Positions 34,579-46,500 of a DNA stretch of 64,000 bases are shown here, piece by piece (position 1 is the stretch's first letter; every line of letters begins with the position of its first letter). This DNA comes from Tetraselmis striata (taxonomy: Eukaryota > Chlorophyta > Chlorodendrophyceae > Chlorodendrales > Chlorodendraceae). The position numbers and the translations under genes were made by a program. The stretch spans positions 1 through 64,000 of the forward strand of contig VCJN01001359.1 in the NCBI GenBank assembly GCA_006384855.1. The letters run 5' to 3'. The notes below the pieces were generated by a model that was not told the DNA's origin, ran no database searches, and saw only the letters and a list, made by a program, of their open reading frames with translations.

Positions 34579-37500
34579 ATGGCGTCGTCCTCCGCGTCGC
34601 CGGACCGCGCGGGGCTTCCCCTGAAGACGGTGGAGGAGGCGCACGCGGCGATCGCCTGGTGGGCGGAGGCGGAGCCGGCGGATCTGCCGCGAAACGGCGG
34701 GCCGAACGGGGCGCCGGTGAGCGCGGCCTGCCTCGCGCAGCGCGACGCCGCCGTGGACGCTATGCGGCGCCGGATTGAGGGGCTCGCCGCCAGCTACGCG
34801 GCGAGCGGGAGCACCAAGTCGGCGCGCAAGGCGGCGGCGGGGGCGCTTGCCAAGTGGCACGTTGCCGTCGGTTTCGCCTACGTGCCGGAGCTGTGCAGCC
34901 TACACCAGAGCACGGCGCAGCAGCGCTGGCACCTGGTGGTGCTCGAGGCGGAGACGGCGCTGTTCTACAAGCCGCGGCTGCCGGACGCGCTGGGGCTGCG
35001 GGGCATCGCGGAGGCGCAGCGGATGCAGTACGCGGAGGCGCTGACCACCTTCACGCAGGCCAGCGCGTGCTCGCTCACTAAGTTCCAGCACCCGGGAGCG
35101 CACTCGATGCTGGCGCAGGTCACCACAACGTAGGAGCCGGCACCCTTTGAAGCCGCGCGGGGGATGGAGAGGGGAGCAGAGAAAGGAGCCCCGGGGGGGG
35201 GGGGGGGAGACAGGGGTTGAATACCCTAAAACCCCTAAATGGCCTTCACTGCCACCGCAGGATGGAGCAGCGGCTGCAGGCTGTTCCGGGAAAGTGGGCG
35301 CTCATCCAGGCCAAGGGCGAGGAGCCGCCCGTGCGATTTGCGGCCGGCTACTGCCAGTCTGCCACCGAGCTGTACGTGTTTGGCGGGGACGGCGGGCAGA
35401 CGGAGGGGGCGCGCGAGGCGGTGCGGTCGATGTCCAAATCCCAAGCCCGGAGGTTGCTCAACACGCTGCCGCCGGAGATGCTGGCGCCATTCAAGGTGGG
35501 TCTCCCAGGGTGGGGGGCAGGGGAGGAAGGGGGGTGGGGGGGACCCACATGCATATACAGCCCAGCCTACAACCGCCCCAAGTGTATGCATGGCGCGTAC
35601 ACGTACACGCGCATGGCGGCGAGAACAATATGTCTTCTGATACTTGTCCTATGGGATCTCACTGCGCAGGAACTGTGACACAGAGCAGTTCATTGCATTT
35701 GGGGGCCACACACGCAATTAAATGGTAAAGTGTATTTGTGGGCGTGCTGCATAGGGTGTTGCATACGGTTGCTTGCGGGCATTGATAGTCTGCTCATGTG
35801 ATTGTTTCACATCCAAAGTACTGAATGGGGCCGGACTCGGGTGCGTGAAGAGAGTGAACGAAACACAATCCGCTTGGAGAATACCTTGCAGCTTCTTCCA
35901 CAGCAACATCAAATAATTCGAGCAGACTATCCGGACTCTTACCTGAATAAAGCGGTCGGTTCATGACCGTTCCAGAGCAGTCCGGGAAGGGCAACAACCC
36001 CCTTCTGTCCGCTCGTTCCTCAGTGGTGTTCAGAATCAGGCCAACTGTACGGTTGAGCCAGATCAGCACAGTTGCCTGTCTGTGCATAGTAGTGGCTCGC
36101 TGGTTGACAGGGAGTGGCGCGCCGCGTGACAGGGACGAGACGACGTGGACCCCCGCGACATGCTGCTGATGTTCCCGCAGTTCATCCCCCCGCACCTGCT
36201 GCACGACACCTGGTGCGTGGCCCGCGTGGCGATGTGAGCCGCTCGCACGCTGGTCGCCACAGCACACCTCCCCCTCCCTCTCAACCCATACACGCACCCC
36301 CCCCCCCCCCCCCCCTCCCGCACACGCACACACAACCAAAGTCTGGCGCCAGTCACCTTAGCCCACACCGCGGCCGCCGTGATGGGCTCCCCCCCCCCCC
36401 CCCCCCCCCCCTCTCCCTGTCCTTCCCGCACCCATCAGGGCCCTGGACCTGCAGACCCTGCGATGGCGCAACCTGCAGCCCGGCAACGCCCCCAGGTGCC
36501 CCCCCCCCCCCCCCCCCCCTCCCCCTCTTCGCTTCTCCGCGTCATGCTGCTGCGCCTCCGATGTCAGCTGCAGGACAGCGCACATGGTTGCGATACCTCC
36601 TGCGCCATCACATGGGGGTGGGGGGGCATCCTTTGAGACGCGTGGTCCAGACATACCCCATGCCTAAAGCAATCAGCCGCAAGTGAGTCGGCCGTGGAGT
36701 ACCTGGCCCTTTTTTGCATGCTACACTCTAGTACCCGGGGCCCTCCAAGGAAGTGTGGGAACGCCCATCGCGTCAACATGGTCGGCACGCACACAGAACC
36801 ACACCGTACCCCTTTGGCTGCCTCCGCCGGCCCCAGCACCGCGTCGATAGCTCGATGCTCTATTACATGTACTTATTTTGACTTGCTTCTCACTGTTTGT
36901 GTGTGTGGGTGGGTCGGTGGGTGGCTGGGTGGAGGGCACCGGAGGGGGAGAGGGGGCGGGGGGGGGGGGGGGGGGGAGGGGGCGGGTCAGACGCTTGAGG
37001 TGACCGTGAGCCGAATGGTGTGAAGGGCATGTCCCCTCATCTGCGTGCCAACTGCCAAATCGCCCTTGCGGCGCTCGCTCATTTAGAGCCGTTGGTCAAA
37101 GAGTGCGCCCAACGCGTGCCGGGACCGCCCGCTGTGCGCAGCCCTCGGCAGGGGGCCGCGCTGTGGCTGTGGGACGGCGCGCTCTACTGCCACGGCGGGG
37201 AGGGCGCGGACGGCACCCTCGGCGACCTGCACGCGCTGGAGCTGTCGGCCGGCGCGCTCGCCTGGCGGCGCCTGCTCCCCAAGGGCAGCCCCCCCGCCGC
37301 CCGCCACCGCCACTCCGCGTTTGTGTTCGCCGGCGACAGCTACGTCTGGGGAGGTCGCACGCAGGGCGGCGGCGACTCAAAGCTGTATAAGCTCAAGTGA
37401 GACAGAGCCCCCCCCCCCCCCCCCCCCCATCTCCACCCATCTTTCTCCCTCTCACACATCTCACCCTCTTCCACTCCTCACGCCTTCTCAGCCGCTCTAA

Positions 37501-38392
37501 ACCTCCCCCCCCCCCCCCCCCGCCGCCAACTCTGCCTCTTGCATTAACCTCTCCCACTCTCCCGCTCTTCCAATCACCCTCCCCTCCAAACTCCTGCCCG
37601 GAAGCATGACCACAATCCCTGTGTAGCCTGCCGGGCGTGCTCTGAATGTGCTGTATGTACCTCCTTCCGGTGTACTTATGTAATGAACCGTTCAGTCGGG
37701 TTCACAGGGCTGCGCCGTCCACGCTGTGTAATGGATGGTGAAGCATACGTTGTATGCCCTGCCATGTATGCCCACTCTGGGTAAATATGCCCACACCATC
37801 ACGAAAGTCGATATAATGCCGTCATCCATGCGCAAATACACACGTTTTCGTTGTCATGCCGCAAGCCGTGTAATGCAAAGACCCTCTGGGTGGGGAGGAG
37901 TATACCATGCGTTTCCCTCATTGCCGGCACCGACCTCCCCCCGGGGCAAGTGTGCGCACATCCGTGCAGCGCAGCGATTTGATGCGGGGCGCTGCGAACG
38001 CGGCGCTCCGCTTACAACGTGGCTGCGTGCCGCGCGCCCGCCCAGGCATGACGCCGCCTCCGGGAAGTACATCTGGAGCGTCGTGGGAGGCGCCGCCGAC
38101 CGCGCGCCGCCCGCCCTGGCGCAGCACATGTGGTGGCTGGACGCCGAGGCCGGGGAGCTCGTCGTCCACGGCGGGGTGCCGGTGGGGCAGCAGCCGGCGG
38201 ACCTGTCCGGGCACCCACTGGACGGCGCCCTGTGGAAGTGCCGCCTGGCCTCGGGGCAGTGGCGCCGGGAGAAGCACCCGCGGGACGACGAGGGCTGGCT
38301 GGGCCTCACGCCCTTTGACGAGGCCTCCTGCTGCTCGCGCTCGCAACGGTGCGCCCAATCGGCTGCGCGCCATCCCCTGCAGCGCCACTTCA

Positions 38393-38454
<62 letters not shown>

Positions 38455-41190
38455 GAGGCATGTGCCCCCCCTTATTGCCGCCAGCACCTCGACCTGCGCT
38501 TTAACCCCCCCCTCCCCCCCCCCCTGCCCCCCTGTCCTACTTCCCTACCAGGTGGGCGCACGGCGGGTACTACACCAGGAACAAGCGCACCGTGGTGAGG
38601 CCCTCGCCCGAGCAGCCGCTGCGCCCAGCGACTGCGCTGATGCACTCGTACTACTACGACCACCTCCTCACGCACCGCAAGGGCGCGGGCTGGAGCTTCG
38701 TGGCGGCCGCGGGTGAGTCCCCCGGGCGGCGCGCTGCGGCCGCCATGGCCGAGCTCCCGGGCGGCAAGGGCGTCGTCGTCTGGGGCGGCTACAGCACGCT
38801 CACGGAGGACGGCAGGGACTTTGCGACCGCGCCGCGGCTCTTCCCCGGCGTCTACCGCTGCTTGCTGCAGGAGCCAGCGGCCGCGCCTCCGCCCGCCAAT
38901 AGCGGCAGCGCCACCAAGGCTGAGTCGGCCCAGGGCGAGCAAGCTGCGCCACCGGCAGCGGCTGCCAGCGCCAGCCCCGCCATCCAGGTGGGCACCCCTG
39001 CGCCTGGCTGAGGCAGTCGTCTTGCTTGCATGTCAGTCACCGAGTGCTGACATGGCGCAGCTCCATAGCGGCCATTTTTGTTTTTTTTTGTTGGCGAGGG
39101 GGGGGGGGGGCAACCAGCCGGATGCTGAGGAGGCTGCGCATGTGCCCACAGAGCGAAGATCCGGCCGTGCAGGAGTCGCGCGTGAAGCTGCGGAACATCA
39201 AGCTCGGGCCGGGGGAGCAGGCCATCCTGATGCACAACACCCCGACCTGGCACGAGGCTGTCCGGCGCCTGGTGCAGACCGACATCCAGCTCCGCAGGGC
39301 GATGTCCCACATCGCCTGGGAGGTGCTCCCACCCGGCGCGTCAACGATGCCCAGCCTCACCGCCATGTCTCTTCCGGTTCACTCTCCATAACTGCCACAT
39401 TCCGCTCGGTGGCCATTCTGCTGTCCCGCGAGTGTGGGGCGAGACCTTGTCGACGCAGGGTATCAAGGCAAATAAGAACGGAATCGAGATAAACTTCTGG
39501 ACTGAACTATCTGTCTAATTGTTTGTTGTCGTCGGAGATGGCGTGGCATTGCCGCCGCGACAAGTTGGGCTCGGAATCGCTCTCGGCTGTCTGGCTCGGG
39601 GCTAGGTTATCTAGGTTACGTTCGCTAGGTTATCCACGTGACCTGGAGCCAGAGCGCCCCGGCGCTGGCTGGTACGATCATCCCGCTCCCCCATCAACAC
39701 GCGATGGATAGCGTTCGGTCCCGCTGCAATATGGCGGGGCGTTGTTGCCGGCAGCGATGTCCTGTGTGTTGGCCGATTGGCCGGCTACGCGTGCCTGCTG
39801 GCGAGCTCATGCTCTGCCCCGGTCGCCTTACGGAGCCCAATGAAGATCGTCCCGCCCTGTGCTGCACTCGGCGGGTAGTGGTGGTCTGACAGGGCATGGA
39901 CTGCGGATTTCCAGCGTGACAAGCCCTCTCCTTCTGCCCCCATCCCCCACTGTGGCCCACCGCCATGTAAATCCTCCAGGGCTTTCAGCGCTCCGGCTTC
40001 GGCGCCCTTCTTATCCGCGTGCCCATCCCCCCCAACATCCCCGTCCCCCGGGAGGCCATCGACCCCACCAAGATGATCTACGTGACGCGCCTGTCCGCCA
40101 AGCGGCACTTCAAGGGGCCCTCGCGCGCTGCGGGGCTCTCCGTCTTCATGGACTACATGGAACTGATGACGGCCATCGACACCGCAATGTGCTTTGCGGT
40201 AGTGGTGATGCCGGAGGAGATCAGCCCCACCGACGTTGCGGCCCTGGGCATGCCTGCAGAGGCTGCGTGGGAGAACTTGTCCAAGGTATTGGCTGTAGGT
40301 TGCGGCATCGCCATCCCACGGACCAACCGCACAAACCAACACATCCAATCGTTACAAAACTGCACAATCATGTATGAGTAACAGTTTCCTCAATGAGCAC
40401 AATGTTCTGTCCTTTGACTGCTGAGAAGCATTATTGTGGCTGTTTCGTAAACGACCCCCCCCCCCCCCCCCCCCCCCCCCCCCTTGAGGTGCCACACCTG
40501 AGAGGCTGCCGCCCCGACCGCGCCGCAGGGCCACTCCTTCGGGTACTACGGAGGCTACGGCGCTGTGCCCGCAGATGTGATGTCGACCGCCAACTACGCG
40601 GACGCCAACGGCATTGAGATGCCAGCCTCAGATGACGCGATCGCAAAGATGATGAATGCCACGGTCAGTGCCTATGCAGCGGCGGCAGTGGTTGCCCTTG
40701 CCCGTGCTCACGTGCCCGTACCATTGAGTCGCAAAGCCAATGAACTTTTTTGAACCGGCGAGTTGGAGGATCTCCGCTGCGTTCATGACCTGTTCTGATA
40801 CTTTCCAGATGCATGTTGGTTTCGCATCGTCGTGAGGGGGTCAAAAACAGCATTGCACAGCGATTCGATGCCGCCGTGACTGCGGGCATGTACTGATGCC
40901 CCGTGCGGCCCGCCTTCCACCCGCCCCCACTCGTGGCGCAGACGTACGAGGACATGTGCAAGCTCATGACGGTTGTCCGTTCGTGCTTCAACTGCCGAAA
41001 AACCGAGGTCATGCCCGACAACATGCTCGCGGCCTCCGGCCCCATGGCCACGACCGGCAAGTTCCAGGCGTGCAGCGCTTGCAAGGTCGCGCGCTACTGC
41101 TCGCGCACGTGCCAGAAGGCTCACTGGAAGGAGCATAAGAAGGAGTGCGAGCGGCTCAAGGCGGAGTCCGCCTCGGCCTCCGCCACATAA
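34579..41190 (+). CDS. TPR-like / kelch-repeat / MYND zinc-finger protein (11 exons)
   Basis: Exons: 34579-35129, 35261-35495, 36133-36212, 36439-36495, 37142-37396, 38046-38348, 38552-38987, 39152-39322, 39980-40285, 40529-40663, 40942-41190. All junctions are GT-AG and in phase; about 925 residues. Residues about 95-165 form TPR-like helices (ALGLRGIAEAQRMQYAEALT). Five kelch-type blades follow, each with a GG pair (YVFGGDGG, YCHGGEG, YVWGG, VVHGG, VVVWGG), about 190-640. A C-terminal MYND finger (about 858-912) has CFNC, CSAC, CSRTC and HKKEC spacing. MYND fingers bind proline-rich partners and kelch propellers are interaction platforms, so this is probably a scaffold or transcription/ubiquitin adaptor; its partner is unknown. 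It sits between copies B and C without obvious functional link. Small exons 3 and 4 are the least certain. Confidence 0.82.
38396..38451. repeat. (TA)n microsatellite
   Basis: About 28 uninterrupted TA units lie in intron 6 of the kelch-MYND gene, about 100 bp before exon 7. Confidence 0.95.
40457..40483 (+). repeat. Poly-C tract in intron 9 of the kelch-MYND gene
   Basis: A run of about 27 C lies some 50 bp before exon 10. Poly-C also directly follows the 5' splice sites of introns 4 (36497 on) and 5 (about 37408 on) of this gene. Confidence 0.85.
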
Positions 41191-41344
41191 GGCACCGCTG
41201 GCAGCGAGTCTGCCCCGGTGCTGCACCCGCTGCATGTCCCGCTGACCAAACACCTACGTGATGATGCCCCCACCCCCCCCCCCCCCCCCCCTCTCTCTCC
41301 CACCACCACCACCCACCGATGATTTGCTCACGCCGCTACTCGCA

Positions 41345-41788
41345 TTAGCGACTTCTCGAACCAGTAACCGCGCGGAGTCCCTTCACATGAAAGCGTTCTC
41401 GTCTAGAAGCCTCCTCTAGTTCGCCTTGTTGTGGCTGACGCCGCTTGCACTCAGCCGTGAGGGCTCGCAGGATGTTGACTACTCCCATGGCCACCTTGCC
41501 CACTCCCGGCCTGGCTCCGTCTCCTTGCCTGGCTCCCGAGCTTCCTACGCAAGGCAGTGACGCAACCTCGGGATATGGTAGCTCCTCAGCAAGCATGAAC
41601 TCACATGCTGGGGCCTTGAACTCAAATACGCCTACAGGAAGGCAGTCATCCAGCTGGTCGAACGCCATTGGGTCGATCAAGTGCGTGTGCCACTCGCGCA
41701 ATTGCACGATGTGGGGGGGGTTTGCCGCCAGGCCTGCTGCACTCAGCATCCTCCGCTCATGGTGGGCGGCACATTTCTCGAGAATCAA
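41345..41788 (-). CDS. Unrecognised ORF, 147 codons
   Basis: The frame has ordinary amino-acid composition, with a fairly acidic middle (DQLDDCLPVGVFEFKAP) and a basic C-terminus, and no low-complexity run. No family is recognised. It faces the kelch-MYND gene tail to tail, with the copia-like remnant 41962-42537 on the same strand just upstream, so it may be transposon debris rather than a host gene. Confidence 0.3.
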   Translation of the reverse strand: MILEKCAAHHERRMLSAAGLAANPPHIVQLREWHTHLIDPMAFDQLDDCLPVGVFEFKAPACEFMLAEELPYPEVASLPCVGSSGARQGDGARPGVGKVAMGVVNILRALTAECKRRQPQQGELEEASRRERFHVKGLRAVTGSRSR

Positions 41789-41961
41789 TAAGTATTGAGA
41801 TGCGTCGAATGAAGGCTTTTGGGTGGGTGGGTGGGTGGGTAATAATGGCCTTCAAAGGCCAACATGCAACACGCGTAGCCGGCAGCCTCACGCACGATGA
41901 GGAAGCTGGGTCGTAAGACAACTAGCTTGTAACGCTTTCGAGGGACAAGCTGGAGCGCGTG

Positions 41962-42537
41962 TCAGGTGTGCATAGAGCTTAGGCGTTGTGGATACACTGC
42001 CATCGGACATGTGTCCTCATGATGGAGAATCGGGTCACCCTCGGTTATCTTAAGAAATGCATATAAGCAGTACACGGCAGCCACGGGGAGTTCTATAGCA
42101 CCATGTGCGATGGACTTCGTCGCTTCTTCCACACAGGGTTGTCCGCCGTTGCTAGACTGGCCTGCCGTGGACATCCGTCTCCCCTTGCTAACGTAGCTTC
42201 GCCAGCACGCATGGCTCACCCTGGATGACAGTGGGCGGACCATAGCTATTGGGTCCGATGATGCGATGTGAAATGAGCGCTGGCATGCGGTCATGTTGCT
42301 GTGCCCAGGGCGACCCAGTCTCAAGCGCCAAAGATGTGCATCGCCGAGATGTCCGCAATTAGCTGACAAATGGAGGGGGGCATCATGCTGTTTGGGAGCA
42401 GCTGTGCTCTGGATGGTGACGAGCAGCGAAAAAAATGTGCGTGCGCAGGGGGTGACCATGCATCGGTTAAGTACGTGGCGGCAGGGGGGAAAGCGGGGGG
42501 GGGTGGGGGGGAGTGTTGACATCAGTGCTGCTGTCAC
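41962..42537 (-). pseudogene. Possible degenerate Ty1/copia pol fragment
   Basis: The minus-strand frame contains HLWRLRLGRPGHSNM, which resembles the GAG-pre-integrase motif (LWHxRLGHPS) found between protease and integrase in copia elements, and later VYCLYAFLKITEGD, reminiscent of the integrase core. No zinc-binding HHCC set or catalytic triad can be made out. The assignment rests on one motif. Confidence 0.35.
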
Positions 42538-42599
42538 TGCTGTACACCAGACAATGTTGCTAGGGTATTAGTACTTTAGCCCATATCTGAGTGGTACGC

Positions 42600-43159
42600 A
42601 CGCGCCGCGAGCACCGCATCGCGCCAGCCATCTAGGCGTTGGGCGCTCCGGGCCTGCTCACTTCTCTGTAACCAGACACTCTCCCGGCTATGGGCTTCCG
42701 CCTCCCAACCCCGGCTCATGCCGGGACGTGCGACATGGACCAGCGCGTCGGTTGCGGGGAGGTTGCGCATGACAGGGAGGTTAATTGAGCGAGTGTGGCA
42801 TCGTGTCACCATGCAACGGCATGTGTCCGCTGGGCGCCGTACTTCCATGAGTACTTCCGTCCGATGATGTGCAACACGACATCGCGCCATATGCCTAGCG
42901 ATGTGGTATATGACAGACTTGACATATGCTGATGCACGCACCGGTAGGAAGAAAACTATTTTGGACTATTTCTCTGGTTTCACGGCAGCATGCTGATACA
43001 TCATGTCGTCCGTCCAGTATGCAGATGCCCATCTCGATTTGCCTCTCGGCAGCAACGCACATGGAGTTGGCAATCTCTGACGCCCGACGCGTTGCCAAAC
43101 GTGGTCGCTCCATATATGGTTTACATTCGTTGGGAAATGGTGCTGGGCTGGGTGCCTTT
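42600..43159. other. Spacer, nothing recognised
   Basis: I see no supported gene or repeat between the copia-like remnant and the duplicated 3' flank of gene C. Confidence 0.4.
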
Positions 43160-43574
43160 GTTCTTAAGCAGCAGCAGCAGCATGTGGATACGTGTGTGTG
43201 GATGGGGGGGGGGGGCGGGGGGGGAGCACCGGTAGCATGTCTACGCGGTGATATTCTCGTGTGATGGTCGCATGTGATGGCATTGCGGCCATCACATGCG
43301 GTGGCGTGGTACTTTCTAACATTATGCGTACCTCCCTTTGCAGCAGCAACTGCTTAGACAGAGGATTGGGTGGCATGTACTTGATAGGGCAAGGTCGATA
43401 CCACCGGGTGGGCCTTCCAAAACCCACAAGGAAAAAAGCGACTGGGAGGGTTTGCACTCGGCTGTCTGGCAAGCGTGGAGCTGCGCTTCGGCTGGCCAGA
43501 TGGCAGTATGCACGGGGATGAAGAAGCAGACTTCAAAGACCCCGGCGAGGAGGTTTTTCGGAACTGATGTTGGC

Positions 43575-46500
43575 TCACACCTCCTCTTGCCAGGCCTGCA
43601 CCCGCGTGCCCTCCACCCGCCTGACTTCGCCGGGCTCGGCGGATCGGCTCGCCATCACGCGCGGCGATGACTGCTCCACATGGACGCTTGTGGCCTCCAT
43701 GTCGCCGGGGATGACAATGTTGCCCGCGGCGCGGGCCTTCTTTGGCGTAGGGGCAATGAGCGACCGCGCGATGCTGCTGCCTTGACCGTTGTGCATGCGG
43801 GACTTGCGGCCAACAAAGGGCGCGAGTACGCTCACACCGGCCTTCCTCTTCTGCAGCACGTGCAGCCCCATGCGCTGCGACAGCTCACGGAACGCATAGA
43901 TGCCGCGCACCGAGTTGAAGGCCTCGTTGAGGCGGGGGCTGAACACCGCCACGCCGCACACGCCGGGGACGACGCCAAAGATGCCGCCAGACACGCCCGA
44001 CTTGGCGGGGATGCCGACGTCCACCATCCAGTTGCCCGCGCCGTTGTACCTGCGCCCGCAGGCAGCGCAGGAATAAGCGGGTTGGACAGGAAGTCCTGCT
44101 AACCATTATGTACACAGTACATACAAAATCACTGATGGTGAAGTTGTCAACGTTGTGTATAAACAAGCAAATGTGTATGCAACAGGCGGACGGCTAAGCC
44201 TCCTACCCACTCTTGGGATGCAGTGATAGTGCCTTTAACCGCGTGCAGCTCCATGAGTGCTCTCTCTCTCTCTCTCAATACAGGGGGCAGTTACTCACTG
44301 ATAAGTATCCCTAATTACATAATAGCACTGCCAGATAAAGGTTTGCATTGCCAAATTTAGGTGGCTATGTGTGTAGCAGTCACAGCAGCTCAGGTTTCGT
44401 GACAATTGCTGGAACTTGTTGCAAGACTTGATGACAGCCACCAGGCGCACATCAGTCGGATTCGGCGAGACCGAGGCTGTAAGTGTGCCACCGGCGGAAT
44501 GCTGGAAACAGCGCAGAGTTATGTGGGGCGTAAAACTGCGCGGTGCTCATGAGGCGGCGGCGTACTCACATGCCGCAGGTCATCATCACGCTCATCACCT
44601 CCTCGTTGATCTCGGACGGCACCACCTGCTGCTTGGTGATGGGGTTGGTGCCGCCGTTGGCACAGGTTGCGGCCATCATGGCCAGGTCCACCGTGTTCAC
44701 AAGCGTGGAGCACTGCTTGAAGTACGCCTCCAGACCGTGCTCCTGTCACAGTGCGGGCCTGGCTCAGTGCCTGCGGGCTCCTTGCCGAGCGGTCAGGGGA
44801 AGAGATACATAACTCATGGGAGTGCCCCCCCCCTCCCCGGGGTGCACCATACCTTGTCAAAGTCGCTGGCGCAGACACCATTGCGCTGCAGGACCTCCGC
44901 AATCTCGCGGTTCCGTGCCGCCGTGGAGGACTCCGACTTGTAGATGCTGTCGTCACACTTCAACTCGCGGCCGCCATAGGAGCTGAGGAACTTCCGGAAG
45001 GCGTTGTAGCGCTCGTCGGTGTCGCCCTCCAGCTGCATGGTGACCGCGATGGCGCCGGCGTTGATGTACGGGTTGAAGGGGAGCCCATCGGAGTTCATCT
45101 CGATTGCATCAAACGCGCCGCCAGCGGGCTCCACGCCCACCTTTGTCTTCATGAACTCCGCACCGTTCTGGTCAAGGGCATGCGCGTAGGAGAAGGGCTT
45201 TACCATGGACTGGATGGAGAAGGTACTCTCAAAGTCGCCCAGCTTGTAAACCTTGCCCTTGGTTGTCACAATTGCGATCGCAAAGAGGTCTGGCGGGACC
45301 AGGCCCAGCTCCGGAATGTAGGTCGCCACGGCCCCTTCCTCGATGGGCCGCACGTCCTCCATCACATCCCGCATCTCCGCGAGCACATTGAGGCCCTTCA
45401 GCGGGTTGGACTTCATCTCATTGCGGCTGGAGATGGTGTAGTACGCCAGCCCAAGCACACACAGCGCCACGACGCCGCCGACGCTGCAGGCGATGATGAT
45501 GATGGTCCAGTCAAAGACCTCGAGGTCGGGGGCATGGCCGCAGTTGATGGTGTCGGTGATGTGGAGCACGGCCGCAATATGGGCCTCATTGCCAGTGGCG
45601 TGCGTCAGAGGGATGGCGCCGTTGTTGGACAGCGCGCCCTCCGTCGCCTGCCCGCTCTCAAAGAGCCACTTCACAAACCTAGTAGCGGTCAGGCCGGTGC
45701 CGTAGTCGGTCTCGTCCTCGCCCGAGTTGCTGTGGCACATCCCCTCGTCGTCGGCGTAGCTGTGATGGAAGATCATGTTGACAGGCTGCAGGAGGGGGTA
45801 GCATCCTGGGACCGCCTCGTCGACAATCAGCGCCTGTGTCGCGGGATCAAATGCGTCCGGGTGGGTGACGCAGGCCAGCCCCGACTCACGGGAGGACTCC
45901 ACGGCGGAGGGTGCGCGGGGCCACTTGAGCGCCAGCGGGGTGAGGGAGCTGGGCGTAGAGGACATGGAGGTGGTGTACAGGAATGCGCCAGGGACTCCGC
46001 TGGCGACAATGGCGGCCTGTCAGAGGGGTGCGGAACTCGCGGTCAGCAGGGTGCAGCCATATCGTGAACACGCACACACACATTCACATGGCTGGGCGGC
46101 TAGGTAGGACCGCAGATGTGCGAGCATGAGGAGAGAAAGGGCAGAAAGGCTGGTAGGGGACGCACTTGATTGTATGAGTGGAATTTCTGGGAGGAACTGT
46201 ACGCCTTGAACCCAGAGGACAGTTCCGAGCTCAGGATAGTATAGACGGAGTCGCTGTCATGAGATGCAAACAGCTGCGGCCACCACGTGTCAACCAGGGC
46301 GTGATTGGGGGGAGGGGACAGGGGGAGTCAGTGAAGCACAGCTCTTTATCAGGAGGTTCACTGCGAGTCGACGGAGCACGACCGTTACTGAGTATAGCAC
46401 GGGGCAGTATGCGGGGCCAGCCGCACCTTGATGGTCAGGTTGGCCTCCGAGGCTTGAAGTTCGGTCAGCCAGGTGTTGTCTGCCACCAGCCGCGGGTCGT

